From an uncultured Pseudomonadota bacterium (GTDB lineage: Bacteria > Myxococcota_A > UBA796 > JAFGLY01), in NCBI GenBank assembly GCA_937912125.1, contig CALDOK010000436.1, positions 1 through 36,480 on the forward strand: a DNA stretch of 36,480 bases. The letters run 5' to 3'. This document shows positions 25,455 to 33,331 of the stretch, piece after piece. A model generated the notes under the pieces. It had not been told where the DNA came from, made no database searches, and was given only the letters and a program-made list of their open reading frames with translations. Numbering within the stretch: position 1 is the stretch's first letter; each line of letters starts with the position of its first letter. Made by a program: the position numbers and the translations under genes.

Positions 25455-25898
25455 GTGCTGTCCGACCGCCACCGCATCGTGAAGCTGCTGCTGCTGTGCG
25501 CCGCCATGGCGGCGTTGTGCCTGTGGTACACGTGGCAGGCCGCCAGCCACACGGTGGGCTTCGCCCGCTGCATGAGCGACCCCGCAGCCTACGACGGCCA
25601 GCGGGTCGAGCTGGCCTTGTGGCTGGTAGAGAGCGTCCAGCCCGGTGGGTACCACATCGGCGGCTTGACCCGGGGCGTGCCGGTGCTGGGGTCCAGCGAA
25701 GGGCTCGAGCCCGGCCAGACCGTCAGCGTAGTGGGGCGCTTCGACGCGGAGCGGCTGGTGCTGGTGGAGGAGTGGCGCGAGCTCCACCACGCCCGGCCCC
25801 ACAAGGCCGCCCTGGGGCTGCTGGGCCTGCTGGGCTTCGCCGCCTATGCGGCCTCGAGCTTCCGGTGGCGCGGGCACCGCCTGGTGCTCCGTGCCTGA
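25455..25898 (+). CDS. Small membrane protein with OB-like extracytoplasmic segment
   Basis: This is a 147-residue protein with two transmembrane helices (about 8-27 and 113-133). Between them is a compact beta-rich segment (YDGQRVELALWLVESVQPGG, GQTVSVVGRFDAERLVLVEE) resembling an OB-fold, as in small CcmE- or NfeD-like proteins. No specific family is recognised. GTG start; a GGAGG sits 20 bases upstream, too far for a normal Shine-Dalgarno, so the start is tentative. The end overlaps the following gene by eight bases. Confidence 0.6.
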   Translation: MLSDRHRIVKLLLLCAAMAALCLWYTWQAASHTVGFARCMSDPAAYDGQRVELALWLVESVQPGGYHIGGLTRGVPVLGSSEGLEPGQTVSVVGRFDAERLVLVEEWRELHHARPHKAALGLLGLLGFAAYAASSFRWRGHRLVLRA

Positions 25899-26403
25899 CG
25901 CGGTGACCCACCTGTGCAGCGGCCTGCTGGTCCACGTCCTGGGACCACCAGGGCCGGTGCGCCGCTGGGCTCCGGTCATGGTCGCGGGCGCCGTGCTCCC
26001 AGACCTGGTCTCCCGCGCTCCGTCCACCGTCCTGGGCCTGGTTCACAGCCACCTGCAGCCCGTGCCCGCGGTGTTGCTGTACTGCTGGCACCCCCTGCAC
26101 CTGCCCGCGGGCATCCTGTTGTACAGCTTGTTGTTGGCCCTGCTCTTTCCCTGTGACCAGCGCCGAGCGGCTCTGACGGCGTTGCTCGCCGGTGGCGCCC
26201 TGCATGTGTTCCTGGACCTCTGTCAGCGGCATGTGGGCCTCGGCTACCCGCTGCTCGTGCCCTTCTCGAGTCGCGACTTCGAGCTCGGCCTGATGGGCAG
26301 CGAGGCCACCGTACCCTGGGCTCCGCTGCTGGCCACACTGACCGGGACGCTGTGGCTGCTGATGCGCTGCTGGAGGCGCAGGCCGCAGGGGGGCGGCGCC
26401 TGA
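25891..26403 (+). CDS. Membrane metal-dependent hydrolase-like protein (DUF457/YdjM type)
   Basis: This is a 170-residue, largely hydrophobic protein. Landmarks of the YdjM/DUF457 family are present: THLCSGLLVH at the N-terminus, VLPDLVSR (the PD motif) and ALHVFLDLCQRH near the middle, which together provide the His/Asp residues of the putative metal site. Four to five membrane segments alternate with these. The GTG at 25891 starts right at the family N-terminus and overlaps the previous gene's stop by eight bases, so translational coupling is likely. The function of the family is not well established; hydrolysis of a membrane lipid or lipid-linked substrate is a guess. Confidence 0.65.
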   Translation: MPDAVTHLCSGLLVHVLGPPGPVRRWAPVMVAGAVLPDLVSRAPSTVLGLVHSHLQPVPAVLLYCWHPLHLPAGILLYSLLLALLFPCDQRRAALTALLAGGALHVFLDLCQRHVGLGYPLLVPFSSRDFELGLMGSEATVPWAPLLATLTGTLWLLMRCWRRRPQGGGA

Positions 26404-26464
26404 AGACGAACCCCCGACCCGTGCAGGGATGCAGCGGGCCGAGGGCTGGTGAGGGCGCACTCGA

Positions 26465-26878
26465 TCAGAACGGCTCGCTCGGCATGGCGGCCTCGGACCG
26501 GGCCTGCGCCGCAGCATCCGGCACCTGCGCCTGCTCCTCACGCCGGCGACGGTTGCTGTAGACCAGATCGAAGCGGTTGGCCACCACCTCGACCACCCGG
26601 CGGCGCTGGCCCTTGGCGTCGTCCCAGCTGCGCGGCGAGAGGCGGCCTTCGACGGAGCACAGATCGCCACGGCCCAGCACCCGGCCCGCGCGCTCGGCCT
26701 GCTCCTCCCACAGCACCACGTCGTGCCAGTCGGTGTCCTCCACCCACTGGTCGCCCTGGCGCCGGTTGCGGCCCGTGGCGATGCTGAAGCGGCACATCGC
26801 CCGGCCCTGTGCGGTCTGGCGCAGCTCGGGGTCCTTGCCCAGCCGGCCCATGATGATCACCTTGTTGATGCCCTGCAT
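26465..26878 (-). CDS. ssb: Single-stranded DNA-binding protein
   Basis: SSB (137 residues) coats single-stranded DNA in replication and repair. The OB-fold is clear: NKVIIMGRLGKDPELRQT, RFSIATG, TDWHDVVLWEEQAE and GDLCSVEGRL. The C-terminal tail (AAMPSEPF) ends with Pro-Phe, as in the usual interaction tip, but the preceding residues are less acidic than the DDDIPF of E. coli. A very strong AGGAGG sits 7 bases before the ATG at 26878. The longer frame to 27025 has no similarity. It faces panB across a 304-base gap, and there is no ribosomal-protein neighbour, unlike the rpsF-ssb-rpsR operon. Confidence 0.95.
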   Translation of the reverse strand: MQGINKVIIMGRLGKDPELRQTAQGRAMCRFSIATGRNRRQGDQWVEDTDWHDVVLWEEQAERAGRVLGRGDLCSVEGRLSPRSWDDAKGQRRRVVEVVANRFDLVYSNRRRREEQAQVPDAAAQARSEAAMPSEPF

Positions 26879-27182
26879 GGAGTACCTCCTGTTGGTCGCA
26901 GAGTCCCCCCCTCCCCTTCCACAGAGCGTGCCAGGCTGACATCTGACGATAGTCGGCTTTCGCGCGTGGCGAAGGTGTCGAAGATCGTCGAACTCAGACG
27001 AAAACTCGACGCCCGGATCCGACACTTGCAGCTGAAGCCCCGTCCTTCACGTTATCTTGAGGGCGAGCGAGACCGCGCCCGGATGTCGCCAGGCCGGCCC
27101 GTTCAACCGATCCTCTGCGACCCCTGGACCCGCTCGCGGGCTGGGAGGCACCCAAAGCAGAGGTTCCCAGGAGCACAACAAC
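26879..27182. other. 304-base divergent intergenic region between ssb and panB
   Basis: No gene is visible in this stretch. It is locally less GC-rich at 26940-27060, where promoters for both genes would be expected. For panB, TTGCAG (27026-27031) with CGTTAT (27050-27055) at 18 bases is a weak match, and other -10 options (TATCTT at 27053) give poor spacing. From about 27060 to 27182 a long GC-rich leader of panB follows, with a hairpin near its end. Confidence 0.5.
27141..27170 (+). promoter_or_regulatory. Hairpin next to the panB Shine-Dalgarno
   Basis: CTGGGA (27141-27146) pairs perfectly with TCCCAG (27165-27170), around an 18-base loop. The stem includes the first two bases of the AGGAG Shine-Dalgarno (27169-27173) of panB. 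It could affect translation initiation, but a 6-bp stem may also be chance in GC-rich DNA. Confidence 0.3.
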
Positions 27183-28016
27183 ATGACCCGAAAGACGGTA
27201 CCGGACCTTCTCCGCATGAAGGCCGACAGCCAGAAGATCGTGATGGTCACCGCCTACGACTACGCCATGGCCCGGCTGGTGGACACCGCCGGCGTCGACA
27301 TGGTGCTGGTGGGCGACAGCGTGGGCATGGTGGTCCAAGGCCACCAGGACACCCTAAGCGTCAGCGTGGAGGACATGATCTACCATGGCCGCTGCGTGTC
27401 CCGGGGCTTGCAGCAAGCCCACCTGACCGTCGACATGCCCTTCATGTCCTACCAGGTCTCGCCAGCCCAAGCCCTGGAGAATGCTGGGCGGCTGGTGCGC
27501 GAAGGCCGCGCCCAGAGCGTCAAGCTCGAGGGTGGCAGGCGCTCCGCGGCCGCCATCTCCATGATCGTCGAGGCGGGGATCCCCGTGGTGGGCCACGTGG
27601 GGCTCACGCCCCAGTCGGTCCACGCCATGGGGGGCTTCAAGGTGCAGGGTCGCGGCCAGGAGGCCGCCGATCGCATCATGCAGGACGCCCTGGCGGTGCA
27701 GGACGCAGGCGCGTTCTGCGTCGTGCTCGAGATGGTGCCCGAGGACGTGGCGGCCGGGATCACCGAGGCCCTCGAGGTGCCCACCATCGGCATCGGCGCC
27801 GGTGTCGGCTGCGACGGCCAGGTGCTGGTGTGCAACGATCTGCTGGGCATGGACCTCTCCTTCCACCCACGCTTCGTCAAGCGCTATGCCCAGCTCGAAG
27901 AGACCATCCTCGAGGCCATGCGCGACTACGCCCGCGAGGTCCGGAGCAGCGCCTTCCCCGCACCCGAGCACAGCTTCCGCCGCAAGTCAGCGGCGCAGCT
28001 CCGCCGGGTCTACTGA
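27183..28016 (+). CDS. panB: 3-methyl-2-oxobutanoate hydroxymethyltransferase
   Basis: PanB (277 residues) makes ketopantoate from alpha-ketoisovalerate and methylene-tetrahydrofolate, the first committed step of pantothenate and CoA synthesis. The active-site motifs are all present: MVLVGDSVGMV (metal-binding Asp), VDMPFMSY (second metal Asp), SVKLEGG (Lys), GHVGLTPQSVH and LEMVPEDVA (general-base Glu), then GIGAGVGCDGQVLV. Start at ATG 27183 is supported by AGGAG nine bases upstream. It is followed 18 bases later by panC, the usual order; panD and panE are not in the window, so ketopantoate reductase and aspartate decarboxylase must lie elsewhere. Confidence 0.97.
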   Translation: MTRKTVPDLLRMKADSQKIVMVTAYDYAMARLVDTAGVDMVLVGDSVGMVVQGHQDTLSVSVEDMIYHGRCVSRGLQQAHLTVDMPFMSYQVSPAQALENAGRLVREGRAQSVKLEGGRRSAAAISMIVEAGIPVVGHVGLTPQSVHAMGGFKVQGRGQEAADRIMQDALAVQDAGAFCVVLEMVPEDVAAGITEALEVPTIGIGAGVGCDGQVLVCNDLLGMDLSFHPRFVKRYAQLEETILEAMRDYAREVRSSAFPAPEHSFRRKSAAQLRRVY

Positions 28017-28034
28017 CCCGTCAGGGGAGTGCAC

Positions 28035-28862
28035 ATGCAGGTCATCACCAGCCCGCAGGCCATGACGGCCTGGAGCCTGGAGCAGTGGGCCGCCGGACGC
28101 CGCGTCGGCTTCGTGCCCACCATGGGCTACCTCCACCAGGGGCATGCGTCGCTGGTGGATCTGGCCGGGAACCACGCCGACCAGGTGGTGGTCTCCATCT
28201 ACGTCAACCCCCTCCAGTTCGGGCCCGACGAAGACCTCGACCGCTACCCCCGAGACACCCAGGGTGATCTCGCCACCTGCGAGCGCCACGGCGCGGCAGT
28301 CGTGTTCATGCCATCCACCCTCTACCCCCCAGGCTTCGGCACCTCGGTCTCGGTCCCCGGGCTCAGCCAGGGTCTCTGCGGGGCAAACCGCCCTGGGCAC
28401 TTCGAGGGGGTCGCCACGGTGGTCGCGCGGCTGTTCGGCATCGTGCGTCCCCACATGGCCGTGTTCGGCGAAAAGGACTTCCAACAGCTCGCCATCATCC
28501 AGCGCATGACCGAAGATCTGGCGCTGGGCGTCGAGATCGTGCCCGGCCCCCTGGTGCGCGACGCCGATGGCCTGGCCCTGTCCAGCCGCAACCGCTACCT
28601 CGGCCCCGATCAGCGGCGCCGGGCCCTGTCCTTGTCCCGCGCCCTCCGGGCCATGCGCGCATCCAAGCTCCCGCAGGTGGCCGCGCTCCGACAGCTCGGC
28701 CTGGATCTGCTCGAGGTCGACGAGCTCGACTACCTCGAGGTCGTCTGCGCTCGCAGCCTCGAGCCCCTCGAGCACCTGGATCGCCCCGCCCGCGCCGTCC
28801 TGGCTGCCCGGGTGGGCAGCACCAGGCTCATCGATGGTATGGCGCTGGAGCCTCGCCCATGA
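28035..28862 (+). CDS. panC: Pantothenate synthetase
   Basis: PanC (275 residues) joins pantoate and beta-alanine with ATP. The nucleotidyltransferase motif GYLHQGHASLV (HxGH type) is near the N-terminus after PTMG. Further markers are VVVSIYVNPLQFGPDEDLDR, FGEKDFQQLAIIQRM (KMSKS-like region) and RDADGLALSSRNRYL. Start: ATG 28035 has GGGGAG six bases upstream and is preferred over the GTG at 28029. The stop TGA overlaps the next gene's ATG by four bases, so the downstream membrane protein is translationally coupled to the pathway operon. Confidence 0.97.
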   Translation: MQVITSPQAMTAWSLEQWAAGRRVGFVPTMGYLHQGHASLVDLAGNHADQVVVSIYVNPLQFGPDEDLDRYPRDTQGDLATCERHGAAVVFMPSTLYPPGFGTSVSVPGLSQGLCGANRPGHFEGVATVVARLFGIVRPHMAVFGEKDFQQLAIIQRMTEDLALGVEIVPGPLVRDADGLALSSRNRYLGPDQRRRALSLSRALRAMRASKLPQVAALRQLGLDLLEVDELDYLEVVCARSLEPLEHLDRPARAVLAARVGSTRLIDGMALEPRP

Positions 28863-29239
28863 ACGACGGAACCCTGGGATTTGTCGCGCTCATCGCACTG
28901 CTGGCCGTGAACCGTCTGGTCCTCAGCGTGGCTGGCTACGGCACATGGCGCTTCATGTTCTGGGGCATCCAGGCGCTCAACCTGGTGGCGGCCATCGTCC
29001 TGATCCTGTGGGGACTCCCTGGCCTGCCCCCTGGGTTCTGGATGATCAACTGGTTCATCGCCCTGCTGTTCATGTGGCACATCGTCGAAAACAACGCCAA
29101 GCGCGTCAAGCACATCCGCGAGAGGCTCGCCACGGAGCAGCCCGAGCCCCGGGACGACGAGCGCCGCCGCGCGCTGCGGGAGCGAATCCGTAGCGCAACC
29201 CACGATGACAGCGGCGACCCTCCCCCGCCTCAGGCTTGA
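28859..29239 (+). CDS. Small membrane protein in the pan operon
   Basis: This is a 126-residue protein with about three hydrophobic helices (residues 6-24, 31-52 and 58-78) followed by a 45-residue charged cytoplasmic tail (NAKRVKHIRERLATEQPEPR, then Arg/Glu-rich). No motif or family is recognised. The ATGA overlap with panC suggests it is made with pantothenate synthesis genes; a transport or anchoring role is only a guess from context. Confidence 0.6.
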   Translation: MNDGTLGFVALIALLAVNRLVLSVAGYGTWRFMFWGIQALNLVAAIVLILWGLPGLPPGFWMINWFIALLFMWHIVENNAKRVKHIRERLATEQPEPRDDERRRALRERIRSATHDDSGDPPPPQA

Positions 29240-29294
29240 CGCCTATACCCAGCAGCTGTCACCTTCAGCTGTCGACTCTTCCCTCGAGCCCCCC

Positions 29295-30632
29295 ATGAGC
29301 CACTACCGCATCCGACGCGAAGGCATGGAGTTTCCAGTCGCTGGGCTCGAGGCCTTGGTACGGCTGCTGCAGGAAGGCACCCTGGGGCCTACGGACCGCG
29401 TCTATGATCCGTCCTCCCGAGCCTGGGTGCCGGCGGCCGAGCTGGGGCTGCTTCAGGGTGCCTTCGCCGACCGTGCACGGGAGCAGGCCGCCCGCCGCAA
29501 CCGCGCCAGCCGCAGCAAGGGGCCCCGCGCTCCCCTGCTCCCCAGCGTCGGCATGGGGCCCATGGCGCCCCCCACGTCCTCCTCCCCGGGTCCTGACACC
29601 GCAGGCACCGACCCCGTCTTCGAGATCCCCGCCGACCTCGAGGCGCACTCTCAGGAGCACTCGTCCGAGCCTGACCGAGCGGTGATCAGCGGTGGAAACC
29701 TGCGCGGCTCCGACAGCGCTGGCTCCGACAGCGCTGGCCACGACGACCAAGGCCGCAGCACCGATCCCGGCTTGCGCCCTCGAGTCCCGAAGGCGCACGT
29801 CAACGCCGTGGGCGAGCTGATCGCCTTCCCTGACGAGGACCCCCAGCGTTCGCGCCTGGCCAGCCTTCCCCCCTTCGGCGCCAGCCTCGATCCCGACCAG
29901 GCCCGTGCCGCACTGGACAACCCCGCCGCCTTCCTGCGCAGCGCAGACACACCGCCCGCCGCCCAGGCCAAGCCCGCCGTCCGACCGACGCTGCTGCTGA
30001 TGACCGTGATCGTGGCGCTGGTGGGCGCGTTCCTGCTGGTCTCCTACATCCAGCACAGCGCCAACATGTACAACGCCCGGCTCACCTCACCATCGGGGGC
30101 ATCCGCCACGGCCCAGCCCCAGCCCCGGCGCACGCCGGAGCCGGGCGAGGCCACGCTGGTGGGCGAGGTCCCCTCCACAGCGACGACCGTCCCTCGCAGC
30201 TCCGACGCCTTCTACGACGACATGGAGCTGCAGCTGCGCAACCGCATGGTCCCCGGCTGCAGCACCATCGCCCGCGAGGATGACCTCGACACCGCCCTGC
30301 TCCTCGAGCTGTCACGCCTGGGAGTCCAGCCCTACTCCGTGCACGCGCCGGTGCTCACCTGGGGTGGACGCAAGGGCGACGTGCCCCATGGGGTCGAGAT
30401 CAAGATCTTCTACGAAGGCCAGCAAGGCGAGCTGGATCGCGAGCTGGGCGCCATCGGCCTTGTGGTGGGCAAGTACGCCCAGCAGTACGGCCTCGACGTG
30501 CGCGCCTTCGAGGTCTTCGTCAAGGCCCGGGACGGCAGCACCCGCGAGCGCGCCCTGGACGCCAACGCGTCGAAGCAGCTCTACCTACGCCACCTCTCCC
30601 TGCTGCAGTTCCTCACGGGCGAGACGCCCTGA
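29295..30632 (+). CDS. GYF_2 (DUF4339) membrane protein
   Basis: This is a 445-residue protein. Residues 3-48 (HYRIRREGMEFPVAGLEALV, then TDRVYDPSSRAWVPAAEL) match the GYF_2 domain, thought to bind proline-rich peptides. A long Pro/Ser/Ala/Asp-rich linker (50-225), with a small SDSAGSDSAG repeat, leads to one transmembrane helix (about 230-253). The C-terminal region (about 300-445) is a folded extracytoplasmic domain, with Cys in GCSTI, of no recognised family. Such GYF_2-TM proteins occur repeatedly in Myxococcota. The ATG at 29295 begins the domain; no good Shine-Dalgarno is visible. The 3' end overlaps the convergent amidotransferase gene by 20 bases. Confidence 0.72.
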   Translation: MSHYRIRREGMEFPVAGLEALVRLLQEGTLGPTDRVYDPSSRAWVPAAELGLLQGAFADRAREQAARRNRASRSKGPRAPLLPSVGMGPMAPPTSSSPGPDTAGTDPVFEIPADLEAHSQEHSSEPDRAVISGGNLRGSDSAGSDSAGHDDQGRSTDPGLRPRVPKAHVNAVGELIAFPDEDPQRSRLASLPPFGASLDPDQARAALDNPAAFLRSADTPPAAQAKPAVRPTLLLMTVIVALVGAFLLVSYIQHSANMYNARLTSPSGASATAQPQPRRTPEPGEATLVGEVPSTATTVPRSSDAFYDDMELQLRNRMVPGCSTIAREDDLDTALLLELSRLGVQPYSVHAPVLTWGGRKGDVPHGVEIKIFYEGQQGELDRELGAIGLVVGKYAQQYGLDVRAFEVFVKARDGSTRERALDANASKQLYLRHLSLLQFLTGETP

Positions 30633-31365
30633 ACGCCCGCGCCGCCGCGCAGAGATCAGGGTAGAGCGCCGCGCCGATGGCCTCGGGGTGCCACTGCACG
30701 CCGACGCACCAGGGATGGCCCGGCAGCTCAGCGGCCTCCACCACACCGTCGGGAGCGCGCCCGGTGACACGCAGGCTGCCTGGGTCGTCTACGGCCTGAC
30801 GATGGGTGGAGTTGACCTGGATCCGATCGCAGCCGTAGGCGAGACGCAGCAGCCCGGGGTCCAGATCCACCGGGTGCCAGGGCTCACTGGGCGAGGTGAG
30901 CTGCTGGTGCTCCTGGGCCCCCGGAAACTCGGCATCGAGATCCTGTACCAGGCTGCCTCCGGCGGCCACCGCCATGACCTGCAGGCCACCGCAGACGCCC
31001 AGCAGAGGGATGCCACGCTCCATACAGCCACGGGCCAGGGCCAGCTCGAGCAGCGCGCGGGGCTCGTCGGTGCTGTCGAAGGGCACCCTGGCCTGCTGGC
31101 CGTAGTGGTAGGGCAACAGGTCTACCGGACCGCCGCTGATCACCACGCCGTCGGCGTTGTCCAGGGCCCATGCGGCCAGATCGAGGTGCAGTCCATGGGC
31201 CGGAGCGAGGGGCAGCGGCAGGCCGCCTCCGGCCGCGATGGCCTCGAGGTAGCTGCGCATCAGGAAGACCTCGGCCCGAGGCGGGCGCTGGCGCAGCGGG
31301 TTGCCAGACCCCGGCCCTCGCTCGCGCTGGGAGCAGGTGACGACGATGCGTGGGCGAAGGGTCAC
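30613..31365 (-). CDS. Class I glutamine amidotransferase-like hydrolase (peptidase C26, PuuD-like)
   Basis: This is a 250-residue enzyme that probably hydrolyses gamma-glutamyl compounds. The catalytic triad is complete: Cys125 in LLGVCGGLQ, and His226 and Glu228 in VQWHPEA. SGGPVDLLPYHYG and VNSTHRQAV are typical of the gamma-glutamyl-GABA hydrolase (C26) family. The substrate is not determined, as no puu genes are near. GTG start (31365), with AGGTC upstream, 12 bases after the stop of the peroxiredoxin-like gene, so they are probably co-transcribed. Confidence 0.88.
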   Translation of the reverse strand: MTLRPRIVVTCSQRERGPGSGNPLRQRPPRAEVFLMRSYLEAIAAGGGLPLPLAPAHGLHLDLAAWALDNADGVVISGGPVDLLPYHYGQQARVPFDSTDEPRALLELALARGCMERGIPLLGVCGGLQVMAVAAGGSLVQDLDAEFPGAQEHQQLTSPSEPWHPVDLDPGLLRLAYGCDRIQVNSTHRQAVDDPGSLRVTGRAPDGVVEAAELPGHPWCVGVQWHPEAIGAALYPDLCAAARAFRASRP

Positions 31366-31377
31366 GGCGCGACCTGG

Positions 31378-31911
31378 CTACATCCCGGCGCGGGTGGCCT
31401 GCTTGAGGGCCTCGATGGACCGCACCATGGCCTCGATGGAGGGGAAGCCGCGGTTGGAGGCGCGGATCTTGCGCTGGGGATTGACAAGATAGAGGGTGGG
31501 GATCATCACGGATCGCAGCGGGAGCTGGACGGCGGCCTGGAAGCGCCGGGACACCGAGGCCCCGCGATCCGTGAGCAGCAGGAAGCTCAGGTCATAGCGC
31601 TGCACGAGCTCCTGGAGGTAGTCCTCCTCGGCTGGCATCACCGCGAACACACGGGCGTCCAGCTCCTTGAGCCGCGCGCTGTGCTTCTGAAGATCGAGCA
31701 GCTGCTTCACCACCCGGTCGTCTTCGGTGTTGGCGGGCAGAAACTGCATCACGGACCAGAACACACCCTGGCGGTGCCAGCTGCGATCGTGGGCCTGCAG
31801 GTGCCACTCGGGCACGACCTCACCCTCGGGCAGGGGCGTCGGGAGCAGGGCGTCCTTGAGGGGGCGCTTGACGGGATCGGGGAGCTTCGAGAGCGCGGCG
31901 CGCAGACCCAT
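31378..31911 (-). CDS. Cysteine-less peroxiredoxin/thioredoxin-fold protein
   Basis: This is a 177-residue protein with the AhpC-TSA/redoxin layout: WHRQGVFWSVMQFLPANTED, then LDARVFAVMPAEEDYLQELV, DLSFLLLTDRGASVSRRF and PTLYLVNPQRKIRASNRG. Where the peroxidatic Cys is expected (PGCT in BCP-type enzymes), this protein has PANT, and there is no cysteine anywhere in its sequence. It therefore cannot be a peroxidase by the usual chemistry and may be a binding or regulatory relative. The ATG at 31911 has an excellent GGAGGTC Shine-Dalgarno; the frame upstream (to 31995) is not homologous. It is followed closely by the C26 amidotransferase gene. Confidence 0.75.
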   Translation of the reverse strand: MGLRAALSKLPDPVKRPLKDALLPTPLPEGEVVPEWHLQAHDRSWHRQGVFWSVMQFLPANTEDDRVVKQLLDLQKHSARLKELDARVFAVMPAEEDYLQELVQRYDLSFLLLTDRGASVSRRFQAAVQLPLRSVMIPTLYLVNPQRKIRASNRGFPSIEAMVRSIEALKQATRAGM

Positions 31912-31998
31912 GGTGACCTCCGATGCGGAGCCCTCGACTATGGCATTCGGCCCAGAGAGTCCAGCGGGCCGCGGTGCCCCCGTGGGCCCGAGCACGCA

Positions 31999-32235
31999 CT
32001 AGAAGGGGCCGGCATCCACCGAGCGCACGATGCGCGGAAGGAAGCTCTCGCGGAGCTGCAGGTCGTAGTCCTCGTCGAGGTTTTGGCGGGTGATGACCAC
32101 CATCACCAGGGGCTTGGGCCGCGGGACCTCGTAGACCTCGACCTCGAGCTCGATGCGGTTGACCGGGTTGGTCTGGGCGGCTGCCGGCGCCGCGAGCATC
32201 AGAAACAGAGCGACAGTGGAGAGGAGGATGCGCAT
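31999..32235 (-). CDS. Small exported protein
   Basis: This 78-residue protein has a signal peptide (RILLSTVALFLMLAAPAAAQ). The mature 58 residues alternate hydrophobic and acidic residues (RIELEVEVYEVPRPKPLVMV, LRESFLPRIVRSVDAGPF) with no motif I recognise. GTG or longer alternatives are less likely than ATG 32235, which begins the signal peptide. It lies 87 bases upstream of the peroxiredoxin-like gene and downstream of the glycerate kinase gene on the same strand. Confidence 0.6.
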   Translation of the reverse strand: MRILLSTVALFLMLAAPAAAQTNPVNRIELEVEVYEVPRPKPLVMVVITRQNLDEDYDLQLRESFLPRIVRSVDAGPF

Positions 32236-32317
32236 TGTGAACTCCCACGGGCCCCGCTGGACCTCGAGATCAGCGTACCCGCGGGCCGGTGCAACCCGCT
32301 CGCGCTCCACGTTTTCT

Positions 32318-33325
32318 TCACGAACACGCCAGCTCTGCGCCCAGGGCCTCGATGGCCGCCAGGAACGCCTCCAGCGTAGGTTCCCCCGCCTGCACGATGG
32401 CATCGGGGCCCAGCGGCGCAGGGGGCGACCAGCGCGCCTGCCCCACCAGGGCCAGCACCCGGGGCACACCGTGCTGCCGGGCCTCCCGGAGGACCACCTG
32501 GGCCACCTTGCCCTCGAAGCTGGTGCGGTCCAGCCGCCCCTCGCCGATCACGACGGCATCGGCACCCTTCAGCCGCGCGGCCAGGCCCGTCAGGCGGCCG
32601 ACGCGGCGCGCTCCAGGAGCGGGCCGGGCTCCGACGCAGGCCAGGGCGAAGCCCAGGCCACCAGCAGCACCACCACCGGGCAGATCCAGGGGAAGAGGGT
32701 CGAGGCCCTGCTCCTGGCGCCAGTGACCCAACACCGCCGCCCAGCCCGCAAAGACCTTGCCCTGCCGGGCGACCTCGAGCTCTGACATCCCCTTCTGGGG
32801 GCCGTAGAGCTCAGGCGCCCGCAGCAGGGGGCTGGAGACGTCGCAGAGCAGCTCCACCAACCTGCCGCGCAAGGGCATGGGCCCCTGAACGCGCGCGACC
32901 TGCGCAAGCTCGCCCCCCCGGAGGCCCGCCGGAAGCGCGCGACCTCGCTCACTCCGCAGGATCAATCCCAGGGCCTGCAGCGCGCCGGCGCCGCCGTCCA
33001 TGGTGGCCGTGCCCCCCAGGCCCACCACCAAGGGGCCGCCCCCCGGCTGGGCCAAGCGTCGCCCCAGGGCTTGGCTGCTACGCTGCTGCCAAGGCCCCTC
33101 CATGTCCGCACAGACGGGGCCGAGCAGGCTGGCCGTCTCCACGACCTCGAGGGCCTCGGCGACCCCGTGGTGACGGAGCACCTGGGTGGTCCCCTCCCCT
33201 CCGTCGGCCATGGGGTGCAGCTCGATGGCCAGGCCCCGCAACCCCAGCACCCGCCTCACCAACCGACAGGCGGCCGGGGCCGACAGGAAGCCACCGTAGC
33301 TGTCGGGCGCGTAGACGATGCGCAC
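32318..33325 (-). CDS. Glycerate kinase (type I, GlxK/GarK family)
   Basis: This is a 335-residue protein. Family landmarks are visible: APDSYGGFLSA at the N-terminus, LHPMADGGEGT, GLGGTATMDGGAG, ELYGPQKGMS, LPGGGAAGGLGFAL and IGEGRLDRTS. Characterised members are about 375-380 residues, so it is slightly short. The conserved PDSFKG is here PDSYGG, losing the lysine, and the GGSATNDGGAG element has GGTATMDGGAG, so substrate or rate may differ. GTG start (33325). It lies six bases downstream of the fni stop, so it is the distal gene of the mevalonate operon, an unusual place for a glycerate kinase. Confidence 0.82.
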   Translation of the reverse strand: MRIVYAPDSYGGFLSAPAACRLVRRVLGLRGLAIELHPMADGGEGTTQVLRHHGVAEALEVVETASLLGPVCADMEGPWQQRSSQALGRRLAQPGGGPLVVGLGGTATMDGGAGALQALGLILRSERGRALPAGLRGGELAQVARVQGPMPLRGRLVELLCDVSSPLLRAPELYGPQKGMSELEVARQGKVFAGWAAVLGHWRQEQGLDPLPLDLPGGGAAGGLGFALACVGARPAPGARRVGRLTGLAARLKGADAVVIGEGRLDRTSFEGKVAQVVLREARQHGVPRVLALVGQARWSPPAPLGPDAIVQAGEPTLEAFLAAIEALGAELACS

Positions 33326-33331
33326 GGACGC

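Noticed and set aside
26723..28267. A 514-codon open frame overlapping ssb, panB and panC
   Set aside because: It runs out of frame with panB and panC, whose conserved motifs are intact; the sequence is Arg/Gly/Pro-rich and has no landmark.
29236..29264. TTGACG (29236-29241) as a promoter -35 for the GYF_2 gene
   Set aside because: The hexamer matches well (5 of 6) but no -10 of any quality lies at 16-18 bases.
29253..29273. Direct repeat CAGCTGTC (29253-29260 and 29266-29273)
   Set aside because: Two 8-base copies alone are not enough to propose an operator in GC-rich DNA.
30280..32379. A 699-codon open frame on the plus strand
   Set aside because: It covers parts of the GYF_2 gene and the antisense of the C26 amidotransferase and redoxin genes. 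Its composition is that of a high-GC shadow frame (His/Gly/Arg/Gln-rich) and no motif is present.
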